Assembly: GCF_937616625.2 (NCBI RefSeq)
Contig: NC_065576.1
Span: 15,936,501 to 16,000,500 of the forward strand
Source: Mercurialis annua
Taxonomy: Eukaryota > Streptophyta > Magnoliopsida > Malpighiales > Euphorbiaceae
Length of the DNA stretch: 64,000 nucleotides
Direction of reading: 5' to 3'
Below are positions 24,290-36,161 of this stretch, piece after piece. The notes under the pieces are model-generated. The model had not been told where the DNA came from and made no database searches. It saw only the letters and a program-made list of their open reading frames with translations. Both the position numbers and the translations under genes were made by a program. The stretch's first letter is position 1. Each line of letters opens with the position of its first letter.

Positions 24290-24662
24290 GGCTTATCCCC
24301 TTAAAATCCCCCCACCTTTTACCCCCAATTCGTTTGCACCCTCACGTTGTAAAATCACCAAATATACCCAAATTATGACCTTTCACTTTCAATTGTACCC
24401 TCAAGCATTAAATTGACCTCTTTTCACTTGAAAAATGTTCAAATCAATACTTTAAATTTTAACATATATTCTAAAATAGGATTTAATATTTTATTTAAAA
24501 CAACAATAAACCTATTTTTTCAAGTGAAATGAGATCAATTTAATGTTTGAGGGTGCAATTGAAAGTGAAAGGTCGTAATTTGGGTATATTTGGTGGTTTT
24601 GCAACGTGAGGGTGCAAACGAATTGGGGATAAAAGGTGAGGGTTTTTTTAAGGGGATAAGCC
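24290..24662. mobile_element. foldback MULE-type MITE with 9-bp TSD
   Basis: The perfect 9-bp repeat TTTGTATAA flanks it (24281-24289 and 24663-24671). The ends GGCTTATCCCC and GGGGATAAGCC are inverted repeats, and the two arms stay complementary almost to the centre near 24470. It is non-coding. Confidence 0.93.
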
Positions 24663-24722
24663 TTTGTATAATAATAAGTCACTCTATTTATTAATATTAC
24701 AAGACACTGCCACTCCGACAAC

Positions 24723-25282
24723 TAGGGCTGAGCAAGAACCGAACCAAACCAAACCGAACCGAACTATGTTGTTTGGTTCAGTTTTTCGGTGAAAACGGTT
24801 TGGTTCGGTTCCTACTTTAGGTAAAGTTCGGTGTTCGGTTCGATTTGGGTGTTTTGAAAACCGAAAAACCGAAAAAACCGAATGAACCGAACTTTAATAT
24901 AAAATATATAACTTTTTTAAAAATAATGTACATATATACTCATATTTATATGTTTTTTGTCTTTATATCTTTATTATTGTTGATATATGAATTAATAATT
25001 GTTATTTAAACATATATGAAAGTATATTAGACTCTAATTATTTAATATTTAAATTAATTTTAATAAAAAAATTAAAAAATAAAAAAAGTAATTAAATTCG
25101 GTTTTAACCAAATCGAACCGAACCGAACTGAAATATTTCGGTTTGGTTCGGTTCGGTTTTTTTACTTCCAAACTAAAAATTCAGTTCGGTTCGGTTTGGA
25201 AAATTTCCAAACCGAAAACCAAAAAAACCGAAAATTTTCCCACCGAACCGAACCGAACGAAACCGACCGATGCGCACCCCTA
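24723..25282. mobile_element. hAT-type MITE (CCGAA/TTCGG-rich), 560 bp
   Basis: The left end TAGGGCTGAGCA pairs with the right end TGCGCACCCCTA. The flanks CCGACAAC (24715-24722) and CCAACAAT (25283-25290) agree at six of eight positions, a worn 8-bp duplication. Both arms carry many AACCGAACCGAAC / GGTTCGGTTCGG motifs, and the centre is very AT-rich. Confidence 0.8.
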
Positions 25283-25776
25283 CCAACAATTACCTCTCTT
25301 TTATTTTTTGCTGTATCACATCAAGAAATACTATTCTTTCTAAATAATTATTTTTCTTTTTTAAAAACATATTAATGGTTATTTATTTACCAATTATAAT
25401 TACATTTCATAAATTTAAAACTTAATTTTATTTGAATATATTATTATATTTTTTATTTATAAATTTTCATTATATAATCTTAATTTAATAATTATTATTT
25501 ATTAAAATAAGAAAAATCATGTTTTTCATATAGATAATTATTGTATATTTTTAAAAAGTGTTCGTTTATAATTATATTTAACAAATAACATTTAAAATAT
25601 ATATTAATTTAATATTTTATCATGTTTTAGATTTTTAATATTATACTTTTACTTTAAATAGTTAATATTTATCAAAATCAAAAAATCCCATCCAACACGG
25701 TTGAACCGGTCGAACCATGAATTTTCAACGAAGCCCGTTCGCTTTCCGGTCCGGTTTTAAAAACATCGCTATAAAC

Positions 25777-26382
25777 CTTCATTGATTTCCCTTGGAATAA
25801 CATAACCTTACAACTGCCCCTTTCCTCTTCAATGCATTTCTTCCTTACAACATCAACTTCTTTCCTTCGACTTATATTCTCAAAGTTTTTTTGCATTTTT
25901 TTTATATTATTATTGCTTTACATGCTTTACTTGACTCATAATATAATTTATCGGTTTTTATTTTATTAATCTTTATTTATTATAAAATTTAAAAATAATT
26001 AAAAAATTAAAAGTTCTTCGTCTTTTATTCTTCTAACAAATTGTACACTAGTATAACTGCCAAAAACATAAAATTTTAATATAAGAACATAAAATTTTAG
26101 TTAACTGATATTATTTACATACAATATATTTTTTTGTATATGTTTATTATTTGGCTTATTTATTGTTGACTAATATATTGGTGGTCAATATCAAAAGTGC
26201 TCCTGAAAATATTACATACAGCTTTCTATAAGATACATCATCCAACAAATAAATTCTACGAATTTAATTTAGCTGTCCTTATTATGATCATTTACTCATT
26301 AAGTATAGGAAAAATTGCACCAATAGTGTCCGTACTTTTAAAAAATTCTATTTTGGTGCATGTATTTTTATTTTATTGGGAA
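25777..26382. other. AT-rich intergenic sequence, no gene seen
   Basis: Low-complexity AT-rich DNA. The stretch at 26305-26370 (TTGCACCAATAGTGTCCG, then TTTTGGTGCATG) looks like part of a MITE, but no complete element can be drawn. Confidence 0.4.
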
Positions 26383-27546
26383 AAAGGGCAAATATGCCCC
26401 TATCATTTAGGATATGGAGCAAGCAGCCCCTCTTTGAATTTCAGATCTCAATTAAGCCTCTAACGTTTCAAAATCAGACCATATAAGCCCTTTTGTATAA
26501 CACTATTAACGAAACGTTAGTTTCGGCCTACGTGGAATGTCCATGTTATATTCCACGTGGCCAAAAGGGGCAAATATGCCCTTATGGTTTAAGACGGGAG
26601 CAAATATGTCCCTATGGTTTACGGCGGAAACAAATAAACCCTTTATGAATTTTCGATTTCAATTAACCCCTCAACGTTTCAAAATCAGCACATACAAACC
26701 CCTTTGTCTAATATTGTTAACGAACCGTTTTATGTTGTTACATCATACTTACGCGGAATGTTCATATCATTTAATATCTTTGATAATATTTTCCGCATAT
26801 CTTACTCATTTTTAAGTTCAAAAAACATTTTATTTTTTAAATAAAATTTTAGAGATCTTTTCAAACTTTTTTCATGTGGGGGCTTCAGACGAATGGTGCA
26901 CATATTTCTTTCTTATAAAAAAACACGTTTGTTTGTTGTCTGTTTTGAACCCAGCTGGATTTGAACAGACATACGTATGATGTGTTTGTTAGTTCGAACC
27001 TAACTAGATTCGAAGCGACGAACAAAGATGGTTGTAAAATGATGTAACATAGGTAAAACGACGTTGTAAATACGGTAGACAATAAACGGAAGAAAGGAGA
27101 AGGGTCGAAGAGAATATATAATATGAAAAAAGGGCTAAAAAAAGTCTTTAAAATTTTATTTAAAAATAAAATAATTTTAAAATTTAACAATGAGTAAGTT
27201 ACGGGATTGTTTTATTTGAGATATTAAATGATTTGGAAATTTCACGTAGCCATGGAGTAATGACATAGAACGTTCTGTTAACGATGTTAGATAAAGGGGG
27301 TTTAGATGTGCTGATTTTGAAACTCCGGGGGCTTAATTGAGATCAAAACTTCATAAAGGGCTTATTTGCTTCCGCCCTAAACTATAGGGACATATTTGCT
27401 CTCATCTTAAACCATAAAGGACATATTTGCTTCATGTAAGCAGAAACGAACGTTTGATTAACGCTGTTACATGAAGGGGTTTATATGGTCTGATTTTGTA
27501 ACGTTAAGGGCTTAATTGAGATTTGAAATTCAAAGAGGGTCTTTGT
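26383..27546. mobile_element. foldback element built of TTTCAAAATCAG / CAAATATG(C/T)CCC units
   Basis: The left arm (about 26400-26730) contains TTTGAATTTCAGATCTCAATTAAGCC, TTTCAAAATCAGACCATATAAGCC and AGCAAATATGTCCCTATGG. The right arm (about 27540 back to 27270) carries the same phrases in the same order on the opposite strand. The arms themselves contain internal repeats of these phrases. The outermost part of the right arm is missing compared with the left, so no target duplication could be fixed. The centre (26740-27200) is AT-rich and non-coding. Confidence 0.75.
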
Positions 27547-27560
27547 TATAACATTTTTTT

Positions 27561-29768
27561 GGCTTATTTTCATATGTCGTCCCTGACATTCGAGCCTTCT
27601 ATCACCATAGTCTTTAAACTTCATTTTCGGCCTGTAAACCTCCTAAACCTTGTTTTGGCGGTCACAATAGTCCTTTTGCCTAAAAATGACTAAAATATCC
27701 CTAGTTAACATGTAATTAAAAAAATCTAAACTGATCCAACCTCACACAACCAAACCTAAAATCACCTAATAAAACCTAAATTCATCTAACAAAATCTAAA
27801 AATCGACACCCATCTAACTAGGGGTATTTTAATGAGAAATTTAGAAATTTACCTAAAATAAAAAAATAATTGGACTTTATATCTCAATATGAAAAAAATT
27901 GTAAAAATACATCACTGTTTTAACTTGTTTATGATTTTACTCTTTATGTTAGAATATTTATTATTTTACTCTGACACACACATGCTCTCTCTCTCCCACT
28001 TGCTCTCTCCCCCTCTCGCTCTCTCTCTCTGCGTGCGCGCCCAGGTCTTACACAATATTATGCAGAACCATTTTTCATTCACTTTTTTTTGTTCATTCAC
28101 TTTCCATTCAATTCTTTTTATTTTCATTCAATTATTTTTTATTCATTCAATTATTTTTAGGTCTTCCACAATCTTGCAAAACCACTTTCCATTCAAATTT
28201 TTTTGTTCTTCTTTAAATTAACTGGAAATTACAACTTTTATTTCTATTTTCTATGAATACTAAATTTTGAAGCAAGTTTATCAGAAAATTAAATAAATGT
28301 CAAGAATTTATTTTCATTTTCATTTTCCATTTTATTATCATGTCATTACCAGTATCGTATATACCATATTATTATATGATAATGTGATCATACTGCTGGA
28401 TAATATAAGACAAAATCGCAGTATCATATTATCATATGATTATCGCTGTATAACTTTATCATATGATTATCACAGTTTCACCTTAACATGTAATTATCAG
28501 TGTATCATATTGCATTCACATCTTATTATCATGTCACTATCAATATCATATGTAGCAGATTATGATAATGTGATGATACTGCTGGATAATATAAGACAAA
28601 ATCACAGTATCACATTATCATATGATTATAACTGTATCACCTTATTATATGATTATCACAGTTTCACCTTAGCATGTAATTATCAATGTATCATATTGCG
28701 TTATCATCTTATTATCATGTCATTATCAGTATCGTATGTAGCAGATTATTATATGATAATGTGATGATACTGCTGAATAATATTAGACAAAATCACAGGA
28801 TCATATTATCATATGGTTATCACAGTATTACATTATCATATTATTATCACAGTTTCACCTTATCATATAAATATCAATGTATCATATTGCATTGTCATCT
28901 TATTATCATGTCATTATTAATATCGTATGTAGCAGATTATTATCATCTCGTTATCTTAATTTTTCTGTAATTTTTTTTCATACAGGTATCATATTATCAT
29001 ACTATTATCATTTTATTATCAATAAGAACCTTATCATACTATTATCTTGAAATTATCATCTCGTTATCATAATTTTTATGTATTTTTTCCATATATGTAT
29101 CATATTATCATACTATTATCATAAGTGTATTATTTAATAATCATCTGGTTATCAATGGTATCAATAATCTTTTTATAATTATATTTTCACGTACGTTATC
29201 ATCCAATTATCATAACCTTATCATACTTCATTATCATCTAGTTATCATACTACAGTATTATATGATAATATTATGATAATGACATGGTAATGTTATGATA
29301 ACGACATGATAATATAGTGATATTCATATGACAATCAGATGTTTATTTATAAAAAAAATTATTTTTCTCTTCAGTTTTATGATAATGCAGTGATAATTAA
29401 ATGCTGTTTTTTTTTGCAGAAAATCGTTTTTTTGTGCAGAAAATTATTTTTTCATTGTTTCTTATACAGATTTTTAGATCTAAAGGTGAAAAAATTCAAG
29501 AGTAATTTATTATAAACATAAAAAAAATATATATATTAAAAGGGTAATGTATTTTCTCTACCTTTTCCTTATTAAGGTAAGAAATCATATTACTTTCAAG
29601 AAGAGAGTATTTTTCTTAATTTTCTCTATTTTAATCATTTGTTAGGTAGGTCTTTTGTGACTGCCAAATCAAAGCTTAGAGAATTTATAGGCCGAAAATG
29701 ATATGATAACAGAGCAAGAAGCTTTACAAATTTACAAGAAATTTAGGGACGAGGGGTGAAAATAAGCC
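27561..29768. mobile_element. MITE split by the insertion of MULE foldback copy 2
   Basis: The left half (27561-27824) starts GGCTTATTTTCATATGTCGTCCCT. The right half (29636-29768), read in reverse complement, starts GGCTTATTTTCACCCCTCGTCCCT. Inner phrases match as inverted copies too: TTTTCGGCCTGTAAA on the left, TTTATAGGCCGAAAA on the right, and GGCGGTCACAATAG against TTTTGTGACTGCC. The MULE at 27834-29626, with its own target duplication, sits between the halves. The flanks are T-rich and the duplication is not clear. Confidence 0.78.
27834..29626. mobile_element. foldback Mutator-like element with 9-bp TSD (TATCAT-rich), copy 2
   Basis: The perfect 9-bp repeat TATTTTAAT lies at 27825-27833 and 29627-29635. 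The right end (reverse complement GAGAAAATTAAGAAAAATACTC) is nearly the terminus of the element at 14883-17272. It includes the TACCTTAATAAGG box and the AAAATCGTTTTTTTGTGCAG box near 29420. The left end GAGAAATTTAGAAATTTACC is more worn. The interior (28300-29330) holds long repeats of TTATCATATGATTATCACTG, including two near-identical blocks of about 180 bp around 28370-28740. Reading frames inside are repeat artefacts. Confidence 0.9.
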
Positions 29769-30313
29769 TATTTTTTCAAGTTAAAGTGAAAAATTAGTTG
29801 AAATATTTTTAAATTAAAAAAGAGTGTCAAATCAAATCTTAAAGATATTACCAAAATAAAACACCTCCCTCTTTTCTACATTATTATTTGGTTAATATAA
29901 TAAGTGGTGTCCATATATAATGATTGTTCTTTACTTTAATTCATGAATTAGTTATTCCTTAGATTTGTTATTCTATGACTTTATGGAATAAAAACTTAAC
30001 TATTCTATTTCTTAATATTTCATTCCATCAACCAAATATAGTCACATGTGATGGGTCGATCACTCTTAATAAATGTGGTCCAACTCCAACCATTGTTCTA
30101 AATAAATGCTTTGGACAAATGATTGTAGAAAATTTAAATTAAGAAGAGAGACTGAATTTCCAGGATAATATATACTAATATTAGAAAAGAGAGAGTAACC
30201 AAAAATGGAAATCAAAAAGGGAAAGTTTCTGACAAATACATTTTCCCTATAAATAACCAAAAGCAAAAAAAGTTGCATCTTACAGCACCAATGGACAAGT
30301 TCCTGTGCAAGTA
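29769..30313. other. intergenic flank downstream of the PHD/SWIB gene
   Basis: AT-rich sequence with no recognisable gene or element ends. It should contain the 3' UTR of the minus-strand gene that ends at 30314. Confidence 0.4.
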
Positions 30314-33300
30314 TCAAGCAGTGACCGCTGATCCATCAATTTCTTCTGCAATAACCTTCGGCGTCTGTTTTAATAGTCGTTCCTGCTCACATGGTTTCTT
30401 CAGCGATTCTAGTCGTTCTAAACATTCATACAATGTTTAAAACAAACACAGGTTAAGGTTCACCGCAATCAAAGTAAACCAAATAATCACATCCAAAAAT
30501 TACTTATAATGTAAACTGCCACAAACTTACAATATCTCAATTCGTATACTTTCGCTAGAGGTCAAGTGAGACACTTAACATGAGACCATAGCAGACAAGG
30601 AGGACAAAAAAACTTCACCAAATCTACTGCCTTATCATTTTTATTCAATACCCAGAATACTAACTCATGTTCACTAGAGTATGTGGATTTTGTAAAATAT
30701 GTTTATGTACTATAAAATATTATATTTTTACATGTAAAAGATGTGCAATTAAATATTTGTGATGAATTTCTAAACAAAGTTTTGAGTATTATTCTTGTTC
30801 TAGACAATTCTTACTCTAAACAAAGTATTAACTACAGGCAATTTATTACAAAGTTATGATAGGACATCATCAGCTTTCACTAAGACAAGTATATTGAGTT
30901 TGATTAATGATCAACATTACGTCCGGTTCCCAACATTGTCAATCCATTACCTTTTCTTATTGTCAATCTATTACCCTTCCTTAGTGTGTCTTCCATCGTG
31001 AGATATATTTTCGTTTCTCTATATCAATGTGGTGACTAGTCGAAAGCCATTCATCTATTAACAAATCGTCCTTCATGTTAAATGATTTGGTTGCCGAGTT
31101 GTACTTAAAGGGTTTATGTAATGTAGCTGTATTCTAATTGGTTTATCCCGTTTCAAGATACGGGAAGACAAGCAAATTCAATATCACCTCAAAAGGATAT
31201 TCTCTCCTCCATCCCTTCTCATTAGCAACATCAATGCGCTTTTGCAATCTCACTAGTTCTTTCTCCATCCACTGCAACAAAATTTTCCACTTAATAACGT
31301 GAACAAAAGGAAGAGGAAAACACCAAAGATAATAATATAGTGAGCATTTAAAAATAAAAATCATTAGCATCAAATCAATAGTATTTTACTTACATCTTTT
31401 GTTATATCTTCATGCAGAGACTTAGCCTTCTGTTCAAGCTCCACCTTTCAGACAATACAGCCTCATCAATTATTTTTGCACCCTCCCAAATAAAAAGCAT
31501 GAAAAGTTGTTTAAGGTAGAAGTCCTTAGACATCTCAGCTTCCTTCTATCAGTTTTTATATGTACATCAATATTTTATTTTTTCTATATTCAGGAAATTA
31601 AGAAGTTGGCATAATACCTAAGTACTCGGGGAACAATACGAACCCGACACCGAAAAATGTTAGTTTAAGATAAAGTTTATCTTTATGGAAAAGAGGGTTT
31701 TAACACAGGTTGGGGTTTGATCGAAATCATTGAAAAGATGAATTTTAAACAGACGGATATCCGGCCTAGGATTAGTCCGTCAACTGCAGAGAAGACTAAA
31801 ATATAAAAAACAAAAGAGACATAACATGACACCATTCACTAGGTCAAATACAACTCCACCCCAAAAAAACTTCTTGATGGTGGAGAAGGTGGGAAAATAA
31901 CAATAAAGGTTCCACCTTCTCTATCTACATTACATGTGAGATGTGGCAAATTTACAAAAAAATACTATAAATTAAACAGTAATTTGGTTCAGTTTGTATT
32001 AAAAATTAAGCAATAATTACTTGTACTAAAGTAACAGACTCAACTAATTTATATATAGAAGATCAGGGACTTTATCAAATAACAATTCAACTTCTCCACC
32101 ATCTCTCTATTACTCTGTAAAAGATGTTAAAAATTTACAAATTAGAAACACCATTTCCATCCAAAACATGCAGTGTCCAAAATCCAAAAAAATTGAAAGT
32201 ATTCAAAACTCAATTTTCGTTCATCCTTACTTACAATCTTACAGACATTACATAAATCCAATCTTCAATCAATTTCAAAAGTCAAAATAGTTACAAATTG
32301 AGATTCAAAATCATACCTTCGCCACTAATGGCTGAATTTCGATGAGCGGTGTAAGTGAGGATTCAAACAAGAAAAGAAAGAATGATGGGAAAGACTATTA
32401 CGACTATTGACTATATCATACATACTGGCCTGGGTATTTATACTTTGTATTTGTTAGATTCCATCTTAAATCCAATATTCAAATGCAATACTTTACACAC
32501 ACACCATTTATGTGCATATATATGCTCTATGTGACCATGCATTGATCTTCTTCATCTTTACAAATAAATACTCCCTCCGTCCGTCCCAAATTGATAGGCA
32601 TGTTCAGATAAACACAAGTATTAAGAAATTTAAATTATCTAGGTAAAATGTCTTAATATATAAAAAAATTACCATATTTTCCCTTACTTAATGAGTTAGA
32701 GCTATTTTTATGTTGTATGGAAAATTTATTAGTAACAGTACTTCTCTTTGGAAACTACAAAGTCCAAGAAAAGAATTGCAACATCCAAGACAAACACACC
32801 TTCTCTACAATTAGCCTCCATATACAATGTGCAAAATTAATAACGAAGAGTTGATAATGAATCTATTAATACTATAACTAAAAAGGGTAAATATGTCATT
32901 CAACGCCTACTTAATATGGGTCCTATAATTTGCGACAAGAAAATGAAAAATGTTGTGTATCAATTTGGGACGGAGGGAGTAATTAAGGCATGAACTATAG
33001 GCAGGTTATCAAAGACTTACAACAGTAAGCTTGGGTAGTAAGCCCTTCTCCACTGTTTCTCTCAATTCGCTAATCTCTTCCTGCAAACAATAACACTGAA
33101 TAAATCGCTTTCAAAAAAGATTACAATAATGATAAAATTAGCAACCAGAACAACACTAAATATTGATGGCATTAAGTCAAGTCCTGTAATAACAATACCT
33201 ACAGAAAGCAAATTATGTTGCAGCAATGATAGGAATACTGTAATAAAATAAGACACATTTTATTGACACTACCAAGTTTATAAAGCATATAATAGTTAGA

Positions 33301-36161
33301 TTTAATTACCAAGAAACCCCGACCTTTATCAGTTGTTTAATTTTATTCTGTATTTTCAGTTTTTTTATTTTTCCCATACTTCACCATTAATTTCAATTGT
33401 ATCACGTACTTTCATACAGAAACATTGAATTCACTTTTAACATTTCAATTATTTTATAAAAATTAAGTATTATTCACTATTTGGACATTATAAAGAACTA
33501 ACAATTTAGCATTCACTATTCAAACATTTATAATTATTTAAATTATTATATTTTTATATAGTGATGGAAGCATACAACAAATATATATAAAAAAAAAAGA
33601 GAGAGACTATGACTGATGTTTAAATTTGAGTATTTTACAAATGAAAGTATGTATCTATTATGTTATTATCGAGTTATATGTAGTTTGTGAAAAAAATTAG
33701 TACCACCACGTCAATTAAAGATGTGAAAAATAATAGAAATATTAGATTTGAAATAAAAATGAAAGAGGTGGAATAAAATTGAAGAAACAGAAAGCATATG
33801 ATAAAATGAGAATTACTAATAGGATATATTTGGATAAAAAAAATTGAGAGTATATGATAAAAATGAAACTTTAAAAGTTCAGAATTTTTTGGTAATTAAG
33901 CCTATAAATTAAATAATGCTTGCAAAAGATGTTCTTACATGAGCTACTTGATTTACTATGTACGTCCTCAGTAAGATCAGGCCCATATTTCCCAACAAGA
34001 TTTTGGATATCTTGGACTGGAAATTCGCTTTGATATAGCTCAAAAATGTTACGTTACATTATCATGCATTAAAAACTAACCTATCCTTTGGTCAAACGCA
34101 TATGGTAAACAAGAACAATGAAATTGTATAAAAACAAAGACGATAATAAAAAGCATATTCAAATTTGAAGCAGTATGGTCATATATGAATCCATGAAGGC
34201 ATTCTACAGATTTCCGAAAATCTCTACAGAAAATTCCATCAAAGTAAGGCTGCCTAATAGGAGCATCAATTGATAATTGAGTTTAGCGCACTCTTTGGAT
34301 GAGAAGAGTTTGCTTACCTCACAAAAATCTAGATCAGATAGCATTGAAATGCTGACATCGGTTGGAACATTAAAAATCTTTAGAATAATTTCACCATTGT
34401 TGTCACCAGCTGTTGCGGTTTTCTTTATATCTAAGCACACAAAAGTAACAAAAAAGAGTAAAATGCAATTAAAGATCAATTTTCAGCCTAAAGAAACCAA
34501 TATCGTCGACAAGGGGAAAAAATTAGTTGAAAAGGAAACCAAACAATTTTGCTTAAGACAAATGGTGTACAAAATCAGAATTCTTAATCAAAAATAGCAA
34601 CCTGTTACTCTGGAAAGCTGGTGAGGCTTTCTGTGCGTGCAATCTCTTGGGTCGTTTTTGACTCTCACGAAACTTCCAACAACCTTCTTTTCAAAACTTT
34701 CTTGACCATCTAAGAGCTTCTCCACCAAGCTTCTCCTCAGGTATACAAGTTTGATATTTTCTGAAACAACAGATGCAAAGCAGCTTTCTTTCACTGTAGG
34801 AGCTTCCACGTCTTGAAATGTTTCATCAATTCTCCGCTTTTTGCGACTTGCCAAGTCTTTCTCACTCCGATTACTTGGGCACTTTTCAATTTTTATCAAA
34901 TTGTCATCCTCATCTGATTGATCTAAGTACTCAATTAAATGAGCTTCTAGGAGATTATAAATCTTATTCTTATTCAGACATCTTCTCCTGAAGACTGTAA
35001 ATAGCTTTTCATCACAAATGATCTTCTTCCGATTTTTTGGATCAGAAAGAGCGTTTCCCCGAATATATTCAGAGATAATTGAATAAACATCATATTGTGA
35101 TAACATTTTGGTTGTATCTTTACCAAGAGATCCAAGAAACTCAATAAGATGTTTTGATCCCCATCCACAAAACTCCACTGCCTTGGTTGCCTTGCCTTTG
35201 CCAATTGTTTCAAATTCTTCAGCATCATCTACACCACTATCAGAGTGTATCGAATCATCGTCTTTTTTGCCTCTACGAATTTTATTCGACTTAAAGCTAC
35301 CCGATAAGACTTGACCCTTTCTCATCTTGGCATCTGCAGTATAGACATCATCCAAATTCAAGCCTTCTTCTTCTTTGATGATATCCCAGTACTCCAAAAA
35401 CAAGCATTCAAATGTATTTCGATCAGTTAAATCGATCTTACCCTGCAATCAATAAATACCATCAAAGAAATGCTTAAATACAGTAGCTAAATGGGACTAA
35501 TGGAAATACCTTATCAGTGTCCAAATTATCTTTTTCTTCTACGAGGATGACAAGTTCTAAGCAGTCACTGCACAGTCCTTTATCCCCTTGAACAAGTGCA
35601 AACTCGGCCTGCTCAATGCATTCTGCGCATACAGCATTAGGACAAGAATAGCAGTAAAATTTGGAGGACTTGCGGCATTGCAAACAGGAATGTCGATCTG
35701 AAATATGAAAGATATAAGAATAAGAATTATAGTGAGTACTGAGTATAACAATAGCATGCATAAACCAACGGGATTCGTCTAAGTAGTAAACGGCTTGGTA
35801 TTGCTTAAGCAAGGTCTCGGGTTCGAGACACATTAGCAGACTCACCCACCATGCCAGGTGCGCGAAGCGGGTCGGATGGGCAACCAAAAAAAAAGAATAG
35901 CATGCTAAGAAAGCTTACCGCAAGTCCATGATTCTCCGGATGTTACGAAGGAGTCTACGCATGTTGGATGATAAACCTTTAAACAATGACTGCACACAAA
36001 TACAGTACAATACATGAGTAGGCTCGAAAAGAAAGAGATCGTTAGGGTTTGAAAGAGACTGACCGGTGCTCGCACAGAATTAGGTCTCCGCCATCTTTGC
36101 AAACAAAGCACCAATCTTCACACTCTCTCTTCTTCACACTCTGCTTCTTTCCTCCTCTCAT
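30314..36161 (-). CDS. PHD / SWIB / Plus-3 chromatin protein (At5g08430-like), 9 exons, 537 aa
   Basis: Minus-strand exons: 36161-36064, 35989-35919, 35697-35510, 35442-34602, 34430-34318, 33080-33021, 31444-31394, 31271-31201 and 30434-30314. They join in frame to 1614 bp. Residues 1-119 form a cysteine-rich PHD-type finger ([14 protein letters not shown], then [23 protein letters not shown]). A SWIB domain lies at about 209-295 ([17 protein letters not shown]). A Plus-3 domain follows at about 340-450 ([23 protein letters not shown]). The C-terminal helical part ends in [17 protein letters not shown]. Relatives act in chromatin and transcription in the nucleus; some also carry a GYF domain, which is absent here. 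The product ends with [10 protein letters not shown], so it may be a natural short form. The ATG at 36161 opens a basic stretch before the first finger. A MULE sits about 245 bp upstream. Confidence 0.9.
30435..31200 (-). other. candidate U12-type AT-AC intron of the PHD/SWIB gene
   Basis: On the minus strand the intron starts ATATCCTTTT at 31200 and ends TTTAAAC at 30435. A branch-site-like ACCTTAACC lies at about 30453-30459, roughly 18 bases before the end. Both signals match the U12 AT-AC consensus. Splicing here joins GWRRE to LYECLERLE in frame, which is the sequence expected of the family. A GT donor 12 bases downstream (31187) would read into REYPFE and finds no AG acceptor that restores the frame. 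Confidence 0.8.
31445..33020 (-). other. intron 6 of the PHD/SWIB gene
   Basis: A 1.6-kb AT-rich intron. Apart from the Stowaway MITE at 32571-32979 I see no coding sequence or other clear element. Confidence 0.6.
32571..32979. mobile_element. Stowaway (Tc1/mariner) MITE
   Basis: Ends CTCCCTCCGTCC and GGACGGAGGGAG are the standard Stowaway terminal repeats, and TA dinucleotides flank both sides (32569-32570 and 32980-32981). The repeats continue inward as GTCCCAAATTGAT / ATCAATTTGGGAC. It is 409 bp, non-coding, and lies in an intron. Confidence 0.93.
33964..34038 (-). other. possible 75-bp cassette exon of the PHD/SWIB gene
   Basis: Within the intron between exons 5 and 6, this stretch has an AG before it (TTTTTGAG) and GTACAT after it. 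It is open for exactly 25 codons in the phase used by both neighbours, and would end LTED in front of EEISELRE. The longer relative motif TEDE-x-LR makes inclusion plausible, but the gene also reads well without it. Confidence 0.3.
35760..35895 (+). mobile_element. short tRNA-derived SINE with 10-bp TSD in intron 2 of the PHD/SWIB gene
   Basis: A 10-bp repeat AATAGCATGC flanks it (35750-35759 and 35896-35905). The body has a possible A-box region (CTAAGTAGTAAACGG), a B box (GGGTTCGAGAC) and ends in a run of A. It lies opposite to the direction of the host gene. These are the marks of a SINE. Confidence 0.85.

Larger units (their letters stand above)
24045..25768. mobile_element. hAT-type element with 8-bp TSD, host to two nested elements
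   Basis: The ends are CAATGTTTTTATAACCGG on the left and, in reverse complement, CGATGTTTTTAAAACCGG on the right. They are flanked by CTATAAAC at 24037-24044 and 25769-25776. An 8-bp duplication with short CA-starting TIRs fits hAT. Near both ends lie CCGGTCCGG motifs. A nearby second copy of CTATAAACC at 24003 makes the duplication slightly less certain. The interior is non-coding and is broken by the elements at 24290-24662 and 24723-25282. Confidence 0.75.
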
